Positions 43,047 through 52,154 of a DNA stretch of 64,000 bases are shown piece by piece (the first letter of the stretch is position 1; every line of letters begins with the position of its first letter). This stretch comes from Nautiliales bacterium (GTDB taxonomy: Bacteria > Campylobacterota > Campylobacteria > Campylobacterales > JAADDX01). A program made the position numbers and the translations under genes. Location: contig JAUUDM010000033.1 of assembly GCA_030826765.1 (NCBI GenBank), forward strand, positions 1 to 64,000. Reading direction: 5' to 3'. The notes beneath the pieces are model-generated. The model had not been told where the DNA came from and searched no databases. It saw nothing but the letters and a program-made list of their open reading frames with translations.

Positions 43047-45532
43047 ATTTCTACTTTTGGTTCAGCTATATAATACCCTTGAACACCATCAATATTAAGT
43101 TTTTCAACAATATTAAGGACTTCTTTATTATGCACAAATTCTGCTATTGTTTTACATCCAATCTCTTTTGCAAAATTATGTATATTTTTTGTAATAATTA
43201 ACGATTTTTCACCTTCATGAATATTTTTAATCAAACTTCCATCTATTTTAATAAAATCTGGATTAATCTTTGTTAAATAAATAAAATTACTATATCCACT
43301 TCCAAAATCATCAATAGCTATTTTTGCACCATAACTTCTAACTATTTTGATAAATTCTTCAATTTTTTCAAAATCCTCAATAGCCTCACTTTCAAGTAAT
43401 TCTATAATAATTCTATTATACATTTTATATTCATCAATCATATCACAAAGATATTCAATTGTCTCATCATTAATAATATCTTCAAATGAAAAATTGAGTG
43501 AAAAACTATATTTTTTATTTTTAAAATATTCAAAAGATTTTTTTATCATAATTTTAGTCAAATCTTGATAATATCTCGTATGCTTTACAGTGTCTAAGAA
43601 GAAAAAAGGTGAAAGTAACTTACCATTTTCTTTATCTTTTATTCTTATTAAACATTCATAAGAATCACCATCTTTTTTAAAAATTTTTTGAAAAACAGGA
43701 ACAACTCTATCTTCTTTAATTGCATTTTTAACCATTTCAATAGTTTCTAATTCTTTTGATATAGTTTCTTCAAGTTTTAAATCTTCACTATAAATTATAA
43801 AATCTTTTTTATATTTTTTTGCATAATTAAGAGCTAAATCAGCCCTTATTTTATAAAGTTCTGGTTTCGTCTTAGGTACCATTGCTATTCTAACAGGTAA
43901 ATCAATAGATATATTTTTATCTCCAATCTTAAAAGATATTGGATTATTTTTAAAATATGTAAATATTTCACTAGATACTTTTAAACATAATCCAGTATCA
44001 TTAATTAAATTTAATGTCATAAATTGATCAGCTGCAACTCTATAAACACTACAATTATATTTTTGTGTGATTTTTAATAACTCTTTTGAAAAATATTTTA
44101 AAATTAAATCTCCTATTTGTTCACCATAGACATCATTTATAGATGAAAATTTTTTAATATCTATAAGTAAAGATCCTATTGGATTTTTTTGTAAAATATC
44201 CCTTTGTAATGCATTTTTATTTTGTAAATCCGTTAGGTCATCATGATAATATAGATATCCAAGTTCTAAATTTTTAGCTTTTATTCTTGCTGTTTTACGT
44301 TTAATTGTTTGTTCTAATTCTTCATTTAAATCAATCAATTCTTTACTTGTTACATTTATTAAATGACTTAAAACATTTAAAGTCAATAATTCTTCATTTT
44401 TTATACTCAATGTATTATTTTTAGGCACTATTTTTTTATTTTTATTTTCACTTAAAAATAAAATAGTCATAGTTTGATTGAATAAATAATTTTTACTCAT
44501 TTGATAAAATTCTCCATAAGTAAAAAATCCACTAACTGGTGCAATTTCTTTAAAAGGAGCAATTTCATATTTTACATTTTCACCTAAAAATCTTTTTCTT
44601 GCAGTACAAGAATAAATAAAAATAGATTCTACATTATCTATATCATTTAATAAATCATTGTTTTTTTTCAAAATATATTCAAAATTACCAAATCCAAATT
44701 GAATCTTATCACCTTCTTCTATATTTCCGGCTAAAACTAAACTTCCATCACTATTTTTCTTTACAATAGCTCTTCCTATATTCATTCCATTTCTATTTAT
44801 TAAAATAGGAAATTTTAAACACTCTTTAAGTATATCTTTTGTGATTTCTTCCCCTAAATAATATTTATAAATATCAATAGTTTTTTTACCATCTATTTCA
44901 TAAAGTACATTTTTATTGGCTTTTGTAACTGTCATAAATTTACCAATACCTTGCCAATTAAAACTATATTTATTATGAGCAATTAATTCTTCACTATTTA
45001 AACTTGCTCCAACACAGCCATTTGTTACTATTCTTTCTTCATTAAATACTAATGTTTTTGTAAATTTTCCATTGTCTCCAGCCATTCCTCCAGCTATTAG
45101 AACATCTGTTTGTGATTCTATACCTGTTATAAAGTCTTCTCCATTTATATTTAATCCATCAGTAAATAAAATCATACATTTACTATTTTGTTCTTTTAAT
45201 AAAATAGCTAACTCTTCACCCATATCAAAATCACTCATATCATCTTTTTCTAAAATTGCTGTTTTTATAGTTGTTTTTTCAAAAATTGTAAAATCAATAA
45301 TAATTTCTTTTGTTGCAATATCTCCATCTATAATTTCTCCATCTGTTGTACAACCTATTATTTTTACATTCTTAATATTTTCTTTTATAAGATTTATTAT
45401 ATTCCTTATTATTTTTTCATCTATAAGTCCTGAAAAAATTTGAACTAATATATTTTTATTAGTAGGAATGTTATTTTTTATAAAAATTTTTAACTCTTTT
45501 TCTGAAATAAATTTTACATTCAAACTTTTCAT
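43043..45532 (-). CDS. FIST - degenerate GGDEF - EAL signalling protein
   Basis: The 829-residue protein begins with FIST N and C sensory domains (about 1-370; VSGFFTYGEFY is a FIST_C motif), thought to bind small ligands such as amino acids. A coiled-coil linker leads to a GGDEF domain in which the active motif has become AADQF, so cyclase activity is unlikely. The C-terminal EAL domain keeps E in ECLIRI, IIELLESE, IAIDDFGSGYSNF, FIKIDGS and GVQGYY, so it may hydrolyse c-di-GMP. No transmembrane helix is seen. I chose the ATG at 45532, 9 bases from AAAAGG. It is coupled to addB by ATGA. Confidence 0.88.
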   Translation of the reverse strand: MKSLNVKFISEKELKIFIKNNIPTNKNILVQIFSGLIDEKIIRNIINLIKENIKNVKIIGCTTDGEIIDGDIATKEIIIDFTIFEKTTIKTAILEKDDMSDFDMGEELAILLKEQNSKCMILFTDGLNINGEDFITGIESQTDVLIAGGMAGDNGKFTKTLVFNEERIVTNGCVGASLNSEELIAHNKYSFNWQGIGKFMTVTKANKNVLYEIDGKKTIDIYKYYLGEEITKDILKECLKFPILINRNGMNIGRAIVKKNSDGSLVLAGNIEEGDKIQFGFGNFEYILKKNNDLLNDIDNVESIFIYSCTARKRFLGENVKYEIAPFKEIAPVSGFFTYGEFYQMSKNYLFNQTMTILFLSENKNKKIVPKNNTLSIKNEELLTLNVLSHLINVTSKELIDLNEELEQTIKRKTARIKAKNLELGYLYYHDDLTDLQNKNALQRDILQKNPIGSLLIDIKKFSSINDVYGEQIGDLILKYFSKELLKITQKYNCSVYRVAADQFMTLNLINDTGLCLKVSSEIFTYFKNNPISFKIGDKNISIDLPVRIAMVPKTKPELYKIRADLALNYAKKYKKDFIIYSEDLKLEETISKELETIEMVKNAIKEDRVVPVFQKIFKKDGDSYECLIRIKDKENGKLLSPFFFLDTVKHTRYYQDLTKIMIKKSFEYFKNKKYSFSLNFSFEDIINDETIEYLCDMIDEYKMYNRIIIELLESEAIEDFEKIEEFIKIVRSYGAKIAIDDFGSGYSNFIYLTKINPDFIKIDGSLIKNIHEGEKSLIITKNIHNFAKEIGCKTIAEFVHNKEVLNIVEKLNIDGVQGYYIAEPKVEI

Positions 45533-45562
45533 ACTACACAACCTTTTGTTAAAATTTCATCA

Positions 45563-45568
45563 ATTATA
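45563..45568 (-). promoter_or_regulatory. -10 box for the FIST/GGDEF/EAL-addB-addA operon
   Basis: On the minus strand AAATTTGTTATAATTG provides an extended -10 with perfect TATAAT, about 30 bases before the ATG. No comparable promoter is seen inside the three overlapping genes, so they probably share this one. Confidence 0.62.
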
Positions 45569-45591
45569 ACAAATTTAAAATTCTTTTTTGC

Positions 45592-45619
45592 TATAATTTA
45601 GCAATTGTTTTGCTATAAT
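45592..45619 (+). promoter_or_regulatory. tandem -10 boxes for the PgbA-N protein gene
   Basis: TTTTGCTATAATT occurs twice, with TATAAT at 45592-45597 and 45614-45619, 22 bases apart. Both are extended -10 elements pointing to the gene at 45642. The shared 13-base core suggests a local duplication of the promoter. Confidence 0.65.
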
Positions 45620-45641
45620 TCAATAAAAAAGAAGGAATTGA

Positions 45642-46292
45642 ATGAAAAAAATATTATTTTTATTAGTTTTTATTAATTTATTTGCATTTAATATAAATCA
45701 AATCAATACACAAATTTTGACTACAAATACAAAATATGCAACTATAAATAAAAATATACAAAATGGTATAATTGGATATGTAATACATAATAATATGATA
45801 ATAGCAAAAGCTCTATCTATAAGAAATCATAAGATTAAATATTTACCTTTTACTTCACTTAAAAATGATGCCTTAGCCACACCTAAAATTATGCCTGTAA
45901 AAGGTGATAAAATTATTTTTGGACTATATAATAAAAGAGGCTTAATAATAGCACCTAATCAAAATAGCTATATTCAAGTTCAAAACAATCATCCAAAAAT
46001 AGAATGGATAAGTAGTGATCTATTTGCATCCTATTTTGAAGATAAACCAACAAAAGAAAATTTTCAAAATTTTTGTAATGATATGAAAGTTGGAATAATC
46101 GATTTTATTTTAGATAAAGAGTATATAGTGGATTGCGAGAGTATGGCTATTTTAGAAACAAATAAAATAAAATCTCCTACAAATTATAAAAAGCCTTTCT
46201 TTTGTAGTTATAATAAATTTGGTAGTAGTTTTTTATCATCAATTCCAGATAATTGGATAAACTATTATAAATCACTTATAAAAGGGAAATAA
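45642..46292 (+). CDS. PgbA N-terminal-domain (plasminogen-binding-like) protein
   Basis: The 216-residue protein has a signal peptide (1-16, ILFLLVFINLFAF) and then follows the N-terminal domain of Helicobacter PgbA/PgbB closely. Matching stretches include NINQINTQIL, ALATPKIMPVKGDKIIFG, RGLIIAPNQNSYIQV and KENFQNFCNDMKVGIIDF. Only this domain is present; the Helicobacter C-terminal plasminogen-binding lysine region is missing. Such short homologues are widespread in non-pathogenic Campylobacterota, so a basic envelope role is more likely than host binding. It overlaps glcD by one base. Confidence 0.82.
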   Translation: MKKILFLLVFINLFAFNINQINTQILTTNTKYATINKNIQNGIIGYVIHNNMIIAKALSIRNHKIKYLPFTSLKNDALATPKIMPVKGDKIIFGLYNKRGLIIAPNQNSYIQVQNNHPKIEWISSDLFASYFEDKPTKENFQNFCNDMKVGIIDFILDKEYIVDCESMAILETNKIKSPTNYKKPFFCSYNKFGSSFLSSIPDNWINYYKSLIKGK

Positions 46293-47674
46293 TGGACAAT
46301 AAACACATAGAATTTTTAAAAAAAATTGTTGGTGATGAAAATGTTTATTCAGATAAGGCTCATCTAAGAGCTTACTCTTATGATGCTACAAAAAAAAGAT
46401 TTAAACCTGAACTTGTAGTATTTCCAAAAAATGAGGAAGATGTAAGTAAAATTTTAAAATATTGTGATAAAAATAGAATTTTAATAACACCAAGAGGTGC
46501 TGGAAGTGGATTTACTGGTGGAAGTTTACCAGTAAATGGAGGTATTATTTTAGCACTTGAAAAACATATGAATAAAATAATAGAAATTGATGAAGCTAAT
46601 ATGGTAGCTGTTGTTCAACCTGGTGTAATAAACAGAGATTTACAAAATGCCGTAGAGCAAAAAGGTCTTTTTTATCCACCAGATCCTGCAAGTATGGATT
46701 ATACGACACTAGGTGGAAATGTAAGTGAAAATGCAGGTGGTATGAGAGCTGCTAAATACGGAATTACAAAAGATTATGTAATGGCTATGAGAGCTGTTTT
46801 ACCAAATGGAGATATAGTAAGAGCCGGTAAAAAAACTATTAAAGATGTAGCAGGTTATAATTTAGCTGGAATCTTAATAGCAAGTGAAGGAACATTAGCT
46901 GTTATTACAGAAATCACATTAAAACTAATACCAAAGCCAAGATTTAAAAAAAGTTATATAGCTTCATTTCCTAATGTCGAAAATGCTATGAATGCTGTTT
47001 TTAAATCCCTTGCAAATGGTGCAAATCCTGTAGCTATGGAATTTTTAGATCAACTTGTAATTAAAGCACTTAGACAAAAATTAAATGCCGATTTACCAGA
47101 AAATGCTGGTGCAATTTTAATTGGTGATATTGACGGAAATGTTCAAGAAGATATTTTGTTTCAAGAAGGTATTTTGGAAAAATCTTTCAAAGAAAACGGA
47201 TGTTTTGATTTTAAAATTTCAACTAATGAAAAAGAGAGTAATGAAATTTGGTATGCAAGAAGAAATGCTTCTCCTGCTACTACTATCTATGGAAGCTTAA
47301 AATTAAATGAAGATATTTCAGTACCAAGAAGTAAACTCCCAGTTGCACTTAATGAAATATATAAAATTGGTGAAAAATATGGATTTAAAATTCCTTGTTT
47401 TGGTCACGCAGGAGATGGGAATATTCATGTAAATGTAATGGTAAAAGATAAAAACAATTCTGAAGAAGTAGAAAAAGGTCATCAAGCAATCAAAGAAATT
47501 TTTCAACTTGTTATAGATTTAGGTGGGACTTTGAGTGGAGAGCATGGAATAGGAATAAGCAAAGCTGAATTTATGAATATAGCATTTAATGAAGCAGAAT
47601 TAAATCTATTTAAAAAAATCAAACAAACATTTGATCCAAATGGAATACTAAATCCAGGTAAAATGGGTATATAA
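46292..47674 (+). CDS. glcD: FAD-linked oxidase, GlcD-like
   Basis: The 460-residue protein has the PCMH/VAO FAD-binding fold: ITPRGAGSGFTGGSLPVNGG (about 68-87), PPDPASMDYTTLGGNVSENAGGM-type residues and IASEGTLAVITEITLKL. The C-terminal substrate domain ends in CFGHAGDGNIHVNVMV and LGGTLSGEHGIGISK. It belongs to the glycolate / D-lactate dehydrogenase group. Together with the GlcF-like Fe-S gene at 32.2-33.5 kb it could form a quinone-reducing 2-hydroxyacid dehydrogenase. The exact substrate (glycolate, lactate or 2-hydroxyglutarate) cannot be read from the sequence. Confidence 0.9.
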   Translation: MDNKHIEFLKKIVGDENVYSDKAHLRAYSYDATKKRFKPELVVFPKNEEDVSKILKYCDKNRILITPRGAGSGFTGGSLPVNGGIILALEKHMNKIIEIDEANMVAVVQPGVINRDLQNAVEQKGLFYPPDPASMDYTTLGGNVSENAGGMRAAKYGITKDYVMAMRAVLPNGDIVRAGKKTIKDVAGYNLAGILIASEGTLAVITEITLKLIPKPRFKKSYIASFPNVENAMNAVFKSLANGANPVAMEFLDQLVIKALRQKLNADLPENAGAILIGDIDGNVQEDILFQEGILEKSFKENGCFDFKISTNEKESNEIWYARRNASPATTIYGSLKLNEDISVPRSKLPVALNEIYKIGEKYGFKIPCFGHAGDGNIHVNVMVKDKNNSEEVEKGHQAIKEIFQLVIDLGGTLSGEHGIGISKAEFMNIAFNEAELNLFKKIKQTFDPNGILNPGKMGI

Positions 47675-47683
47675 GGAGAAAAA

Positions 47684-49672
47684 ATGAATTTAAGAAATTT
47701 CACAATTAAGCAAAAACTATTTGGAATACTAAGTATCGTGATATTATTACTTGTTATGAATACAATAAACACTATTATACAAACAACAAGTGCTAATAAT
47801 CGTTTAGAACAATTAAAAGCCCTAAGCATTATTTCCGCTAAAATATCACTTCTTTTACATGAAACACAAAAAGAAAGAGGTGCAAGTGCTGGATTTATAG
47901 GTAGTCATGGGAAAAAATTTGCTACAATCTTACCTAAACAAAGATTATTAACAGATAAAAGACTAAAAGAGTTAAAAATAACTTTAAAAACCATAGATTT
48001 AAATCTATTTAATAATACTTTAAAAGACAAAATTCAAGATGCTTTAAATAGTCTCTCAAAATTAAATAGCATAAGAAAAAAAGTATCTAATTTATCTATC
48101 TCTTTAAAAGATGAAGTAACATATTACACAAAAACAAATGCCAAACTATTAAAAATAGTTGAAACAGCTACAAATTTAGCCCAAAGTGCAAAACTTACAA
48201 AAGCATTAAATAGTTATACAAACTTTTTAAAATCAAAAGAGAGAGCAGGAATTGAAAGAGCGGTATTATCAGGGACATTTGGAGCTAATAAATGGAAAGA
48301 AGGATTTTATGCAAAATTCATCACTCTTTTAGCTGAACAAAATTCTTATTTAGATGCATCTATGGCAACAGCAACTCCATATATTAAAAATTACTATAAA
48401 AAAACAATGCATTCAAAAGTTGTAAATGAAGTTAAAAGAATGGAAAATATAGCAAAAAATAATTTAAAGGGAAATTTTGGAGTTGATTCTGAATATTGGT
48501 TCAAAACAATTACAAAAAAAATAAATCTTCTTAAAAAAATAGATGACGAAATGAGTGCATATAATTTTAAATTATTAAAAGAAATTAATAACGAAATTAT
48601 GAAAACTTTATATATAAATATTGGATTATTATTATTATTTATATTCTTTATAGTAATTCCTATCTTTATATTACAAAAAGAACTATCAACAGATTTAACA
48701 AAAATTAAAACTGATCTCGAAGAAATAGCAAAAAATTTACATTTAAGTAAAAAACTTAAAGTAAATGGAAAAGATGAAATATCTGAAATGGCTCAACATA
48801 TAAATGATTTTATAGATATAATTGCAAACATGATTCACAATATTAGAAATAATGCATTAACTGTAAACGATATATCAAATCAAATATCTAAAGAATCTAA
48901 TGAATTAACACAAGTTTTAAATTCACAAAAAAAAGCAATTGAAAATATTGGAGATGCTACTAATTCTGTTCAAAATGACCTATCAAGCGCAGAAGAAAAA
49001 GTAATTGAAACTGCTGAAAAATTAAATGAAACTTATAATACACTAGATAAAATGATGGATAACTTACATTCAGTAACTGAAAAAATAACTCAAAATTCAG
49101 ACCAGGAACTTCAAATTGCTTCTTCTGTAACATCTTTATCAGAACAATCAAAACAAGTAGGAGATGTTGTAGTTATTATTAAAGAAATAGCGGAACAAAC
49201 AAACTTATTAGCATTAAATGCAGCTATTGAAGCAGCAAGAGCTGGAGAAGCAGGAAGAGGATTTGCCGTAGTAGCTGATGAAGTTAGAAAACTAGCCGAA
49301 AGAACTCAAAAAAGTATAATTGAAATTGAAAGTGTAATAAATATTATTATCCAAGCTGTAAATAATATCGAAAGAGAAATAATAGATATTAGTCAGGATG
49401 CTAATCATGTAGCTGAAATAACTCAAGATTTAGTTGCTCTTGCTGATGATACTAAACAACACACAATAGAAACTATACAGTTATCTAAAGAATCAAGTGC
49501 ACAAACAACAAAAATTAATTTCACACTTAGAACTTTACTTGATTTATCTAAAGAAACAAATAAAAAAACAGAAAATTTAGAATATGTAGCAGTAAATCTA
49601 TCTAAAATTTCTAATGAATCTAAAAATATTACTAACAAACTTGAAAAAGAAGTAGAAAAATTTGAAATATGA
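47684..49672 (+). CDS. methyl-accepting chemotaxis protein with NIT sensor domain
   Basis: The 662-residue chemoreceptor has a transmembrane helix at about 13-32 and a periplasmic all-helical NIT domain (about 45-300; [20 protein letters not shown] is its signature). A second helix (about 312-330), a HAMP segment (about 335-390) and the signalling domain follow, with the tip block [23 protein letters not shown] domains sense nitrate or nitrite, which would suit a nitrate-respiring organism, but the ligand is inferred. No CheW-binding pentapeptide tail is present. The xth gene overlaps its end by 4 bases. Confidence 0.9.
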   Translation: MNLRNFTIKQKLFGILSIVILLLVMNTINTIIQTTSANNRLEQLKALSIISAKISLLLHETQKERGASAGFIGSHGKKFATILPKQRLLTDKRLKELKITLKTIDLNLFNNTLKDKIQDALNSLSKLNSIRKKVSNLSISLKDEVTYYTKTNAKLLKIVETATNLAQSAKLTKALNSYTNFLKSKERAGIERAVLSGTFGANKWKEGFYAKFITLLAEQNSYLDASMATATPYIKNYYKKTMHSKVVNEVKRMENIAKNNLKGNFGVDSEYWFKTITKKINLLKKIDDEMSAYNFKLLKEINNEIMKTLYINIGLLLLFIFFIVIPIFILQKELSTDLTKIKTDLEEIAKNLHLSKKLKVNGKDEISEMAQHINDFIDIIANMIHNIRNNALTVNDISNQISKESNELTQVLNSQKKAIENIGDATNSVQNDLSSAEEKVIETAEKLNETYNTLDKMMDNLHSVTEKITQNSDQELQIASSVTSLSEQSKQVGDVVVIIKEIAEQTNLLALNAAIEAARAGEAGRGFAVVADEVRKLAERTQKSIIEIESVINIIIQAVNNIEREIIDISQDANHVAEITQDLVALADDTKQHTIETIQLSKESSAQTTKINFTLRTLLDLSKETNKKTENLEYVAVNLSKISNESKNITNKLEKEVEKFEI

Positions 49673-50391
49673 TATTTTCTACTTTCAATGTAAATAGTAT
49701 AAAAAAAAGAAAAGATTTAGTCCAAAACTGGGCTAAATCTAATAATATTGATTTTTTAGCTTTGCAAGAGCTAAAAACATTAAATCCTCCTTTATTAGAT
49801 AATTATGAATGTTTTTATTCTTCTGCTAAACAATTTAATGGTGTTATGAATTGTTCTATTTTTGAATTTGAAAAAAACACTATTTTAGAACCAGCCCGAG
49901 CAATTTATACAAAAACAAATGATATAAATATAATAAATATTTATGCACCTCTTGGAGATTTATATTCAGAAAAATTTGAATATAAAATAAAATTTTATAA
50001 AAATCTAATTAATTTTATCAGTAAATTTGATTTGAAAAATGAAAAGTTTATTTTGATGGGTGATTTCAATATTATTCATAAAGAAATAGATGTTTTTGAT
50101 GCTAAAAAATTCGAGGGACATGTTACATTTTTACCTGAAGAAAGAGAAATTTTTAATCAATTATTAAGTTTAGGTCTATATGACAGTTTTAGAGAACTTT
50201 ATCCAAACAAACAACAATTTTCATTTTATGATTATCGTGATAAATATTTCAAAAGAGGTTTGAGACTTGATTATATATTAGTTACAAAGCCTATTTTAGA
50301 TAAAATAAATGATGTTTATATAGATTTAGAGCCAAGAACTCTCCCTACTCCATCAGACCATACACCAGTTGTTATGGAGCTAAATTGCTAA
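49669..50391 (+). CDS. xth: exodeoxyribonuclease III (Xth/ExoA family)
   Basis: Enzymes of this family cut DNA 5' to abasic sites and remove 3' blocks in base excision repair. The 240-residue protein has [15 protein letters not shown] (N-terminal Asn), LALQELKT (metal-binding Glu), [12 protein letters not shown] (Asp/Asn), [10 protein letters not shown] and the final [10 protein letters not shown] with the catalytic His. All metal-site residues are present. It is translated with the chemoreceptor (ATGA overlap) and overlaps uvrC by 7 bases. Confidence 0.92.
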   Translation: MIFSTFNVNSIKKRKDLVQNWAKSNNIDFLALQELKTLNPPLLDNYECFYSSAKQFNGVMNCSIFEFEKNTILEPARAIYTKTNDINIINIYAPLGDLYSEKFEYKIKFYKNLINFISKFDLKNEKFILMGDFNIIHKEIDVFDAKKFEGHVTFLPEEREIFNQLLSLGLYDSFRELYPNKQQFSFYDYRDKYFKRGLRLDYILVTKPILDKINDVYIDLEPRTLPTPSDHTPVVMELNC

Positions 50392-52154
50392 ATAAACTCA
50401 AATCTTTACCAGATTTACCAGGAGTTTATCAATATTTTGATAAAAGCAATAAACTATTATACATAGGAAAAGCAAAAAATTTAAAAAATAGAATAAAAAG
50501 TTATTGGAGATTTACTCCTACCCTACATCCAAATCCAAATTTATCTCCAAGAATTTTTAAAATGATAAGTGAAGCTGTAGATTTAAGATATATTGTAGTA
50601 GAAAATGAAAATGATGCTCTTATTTTAGAAAATTCACTTATAAAACAACTTAAACCAAAATATAATATTTTACTAAGAGATGATAAAACTTATCCTTATA
50701 TTTATATAGATCTAAATGAAAAATTTCCAAGATTTGAAATAACAAGAAAAGTAATAAAAGGAAATGTTAAATATTATGGCCCTTTTAGCTCAGGGGCAAG
50801 AGAATTGCTTGAAACAATTTATGAAGAAATACCTCTTAAACAATCAAAATCGTGTAAAAAACTTTGCTTATTTTATCAACTTAAAAAATGCTCAGGCCCT
50901 TGTGAAGGTAAAATTACACAAAAAGAGTATCAAACTTTAATAAAAAAAGCCCAAGATTTAATTTTAGATAAAGAAAAAACTATACAGCTATTAGAAAACA
51001 AAATGCATAAATTTGCCGAAAATTTACAATTTGAAGAAGCAAAAATTTATAGAGATAGAATAAAAGCAATCTCATCAACTGAGCTTTTTAGTAATGTTGA
51101 TATGGCAAAACTTGATGACTTAGATGTTTTTTATGTTCATTTATTTGATAAAAAAGCTATTGTTATTAGACTATTTATAAGAAATGGTAAAGTAATATCA
51201 AGTAATAATTCAATAATTAATTCTGAATTTTTAGATAAAGATGAAATTTATAAAAGAGTAATTTTAGATTTTTACTCAAAAGAGACTCCTTTTATCTCTC
51301 AAAAAATAATGGTCGCCCAAAATTTTAAAGATAAAGAATCGATCAAAAACTTATTGAGTGAAAAATTTAATAAAAAAATATCAATTATTACTCCAACAAC
51401 CAAAGAAAGAAAAAAACTTATCGATATTTGTAAATTAAATGCAAATGAAATAATTAAAAATCAAAAACCTACTGATATTTATCAAAAAATAAAAGAATAT
51501 TTTAAACTATCAAATACTCCTTACACAATAGAAGTTTTTGATACTTCCCATATGCAACAAGAGGCAACAGTAGGTAGTAAAATTGTATGGAGTAATGATA
51601 AATTTAAAAAAGATGAATATCGTCATTATAATTTAGAAAGTAAAGATGAATATTCTCAAATGAGAGAACTACTAACAAAAAGAGCTGAAAGTTTTGACAA
51701 ACTTTCTCCTCCTGATTTATGGTTAATTGATGGTGGAATGCACCAAATAAAAATAGCTAAAGAAATAATTAATTCAACTGGAATAGATATCGATATTTTA
51801 GGAATAGCAAAAGAAAAAATAGATAAAAAAGCACATAGAGCAAAAGGAAGTGCAAACGATAAAATATACTCTTTCGATGAAGTTTATAGCTTAAATACTC
51901 ACTCCCCTATTTTACAATTTTTACAAAAACTTAGAGATGAAGCACATAGATTTGCCATAACTTTTCATAGAAAACAAAAAATAAAACAAGATAAACAGAT
52001 TGAACTTTTAAAAATAAAAGGAATAGGAAAAGCTAAAATAGTAAAATTACTTAATTATTTTGGAAGTTTTGAAAATATAAAAAATGCATCTTTGAAAGAA
52101 TTAAGTAAAGTTATTGATAAAGAAAGTGCTAAAAAAATCAAAGAATATTTTTAA
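50385..52154 (+). CDS. uvrC: excinuclease ABC subunit C (UvrC)
   Basis: UvrC makes both incisions around bulky DNA lesions. The 589-residue protein has the GIY-YIG nuclease at the N-terminus (GVYQYFDKSNKLLYIGKAKN), the UVR motif (FAENLQFEEAKIYRDRI) and the RNase H-like nuclease with FDTSHMQQEATVGSKIVW and WLIDGGMHQI. A helix-hairpin-helix pair lies at the end (LKIKGIGKAKIVKLLNYFG). The start is TTG at 50385, inside the xth end, with GGAGC 5 bases upstream. Its last 17 bases overlap a convergent gene. Confidence 0.96.
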   Translation: MLNKLKSLPDLPGVYQYFDKSNKLLYIGKAKNLKNRIKSYWRFTPTLHPNPNLSPRIFKMISEAVDLRYIVVENENDALILENSLIKQLKPKYNILLRDDKTYPYIYIDLNEKFPRFEITRKVIKGNVKYYGPFSSGARELLETIYEEIPLKQSKSCKKLCLFYQLKKCSGPCEGKITQKEYQTLIKKAQDLILDKEKTIQLLENKMHKFAENLQFEEAKIYRDRIKAISSTELFSNVDMAKLDDLDVFYVHLFDKKAIVIRLFIRNGKVISSNNSIINSEFLDKDEIYKRVILDFYSKETPFISQKIMVAQNFKDKESIKNLLSEKFNKKISIITPTTKERKKLIDICKLNANEIIKNQKPTDIYQKIKEYFKLSNTPYTIEVFDTSHMQQEATVGSKIVWSNDKFKKDEYRHYNLESKDEYSQMRELLTKRAESFDKLSPPDLWLIDGGMHQIKIAKEIINSTGIDIDILGIAKEKIDKKAHRAKGSANDKIYSFDEVYSLNTHSPILQFLQKLRDEAHRFAITFHRKQKIKQDKQIELLKIKGIGKAKIVKLLNYFGSFENIKNASLKELSKVIDKESAKKIKEYF

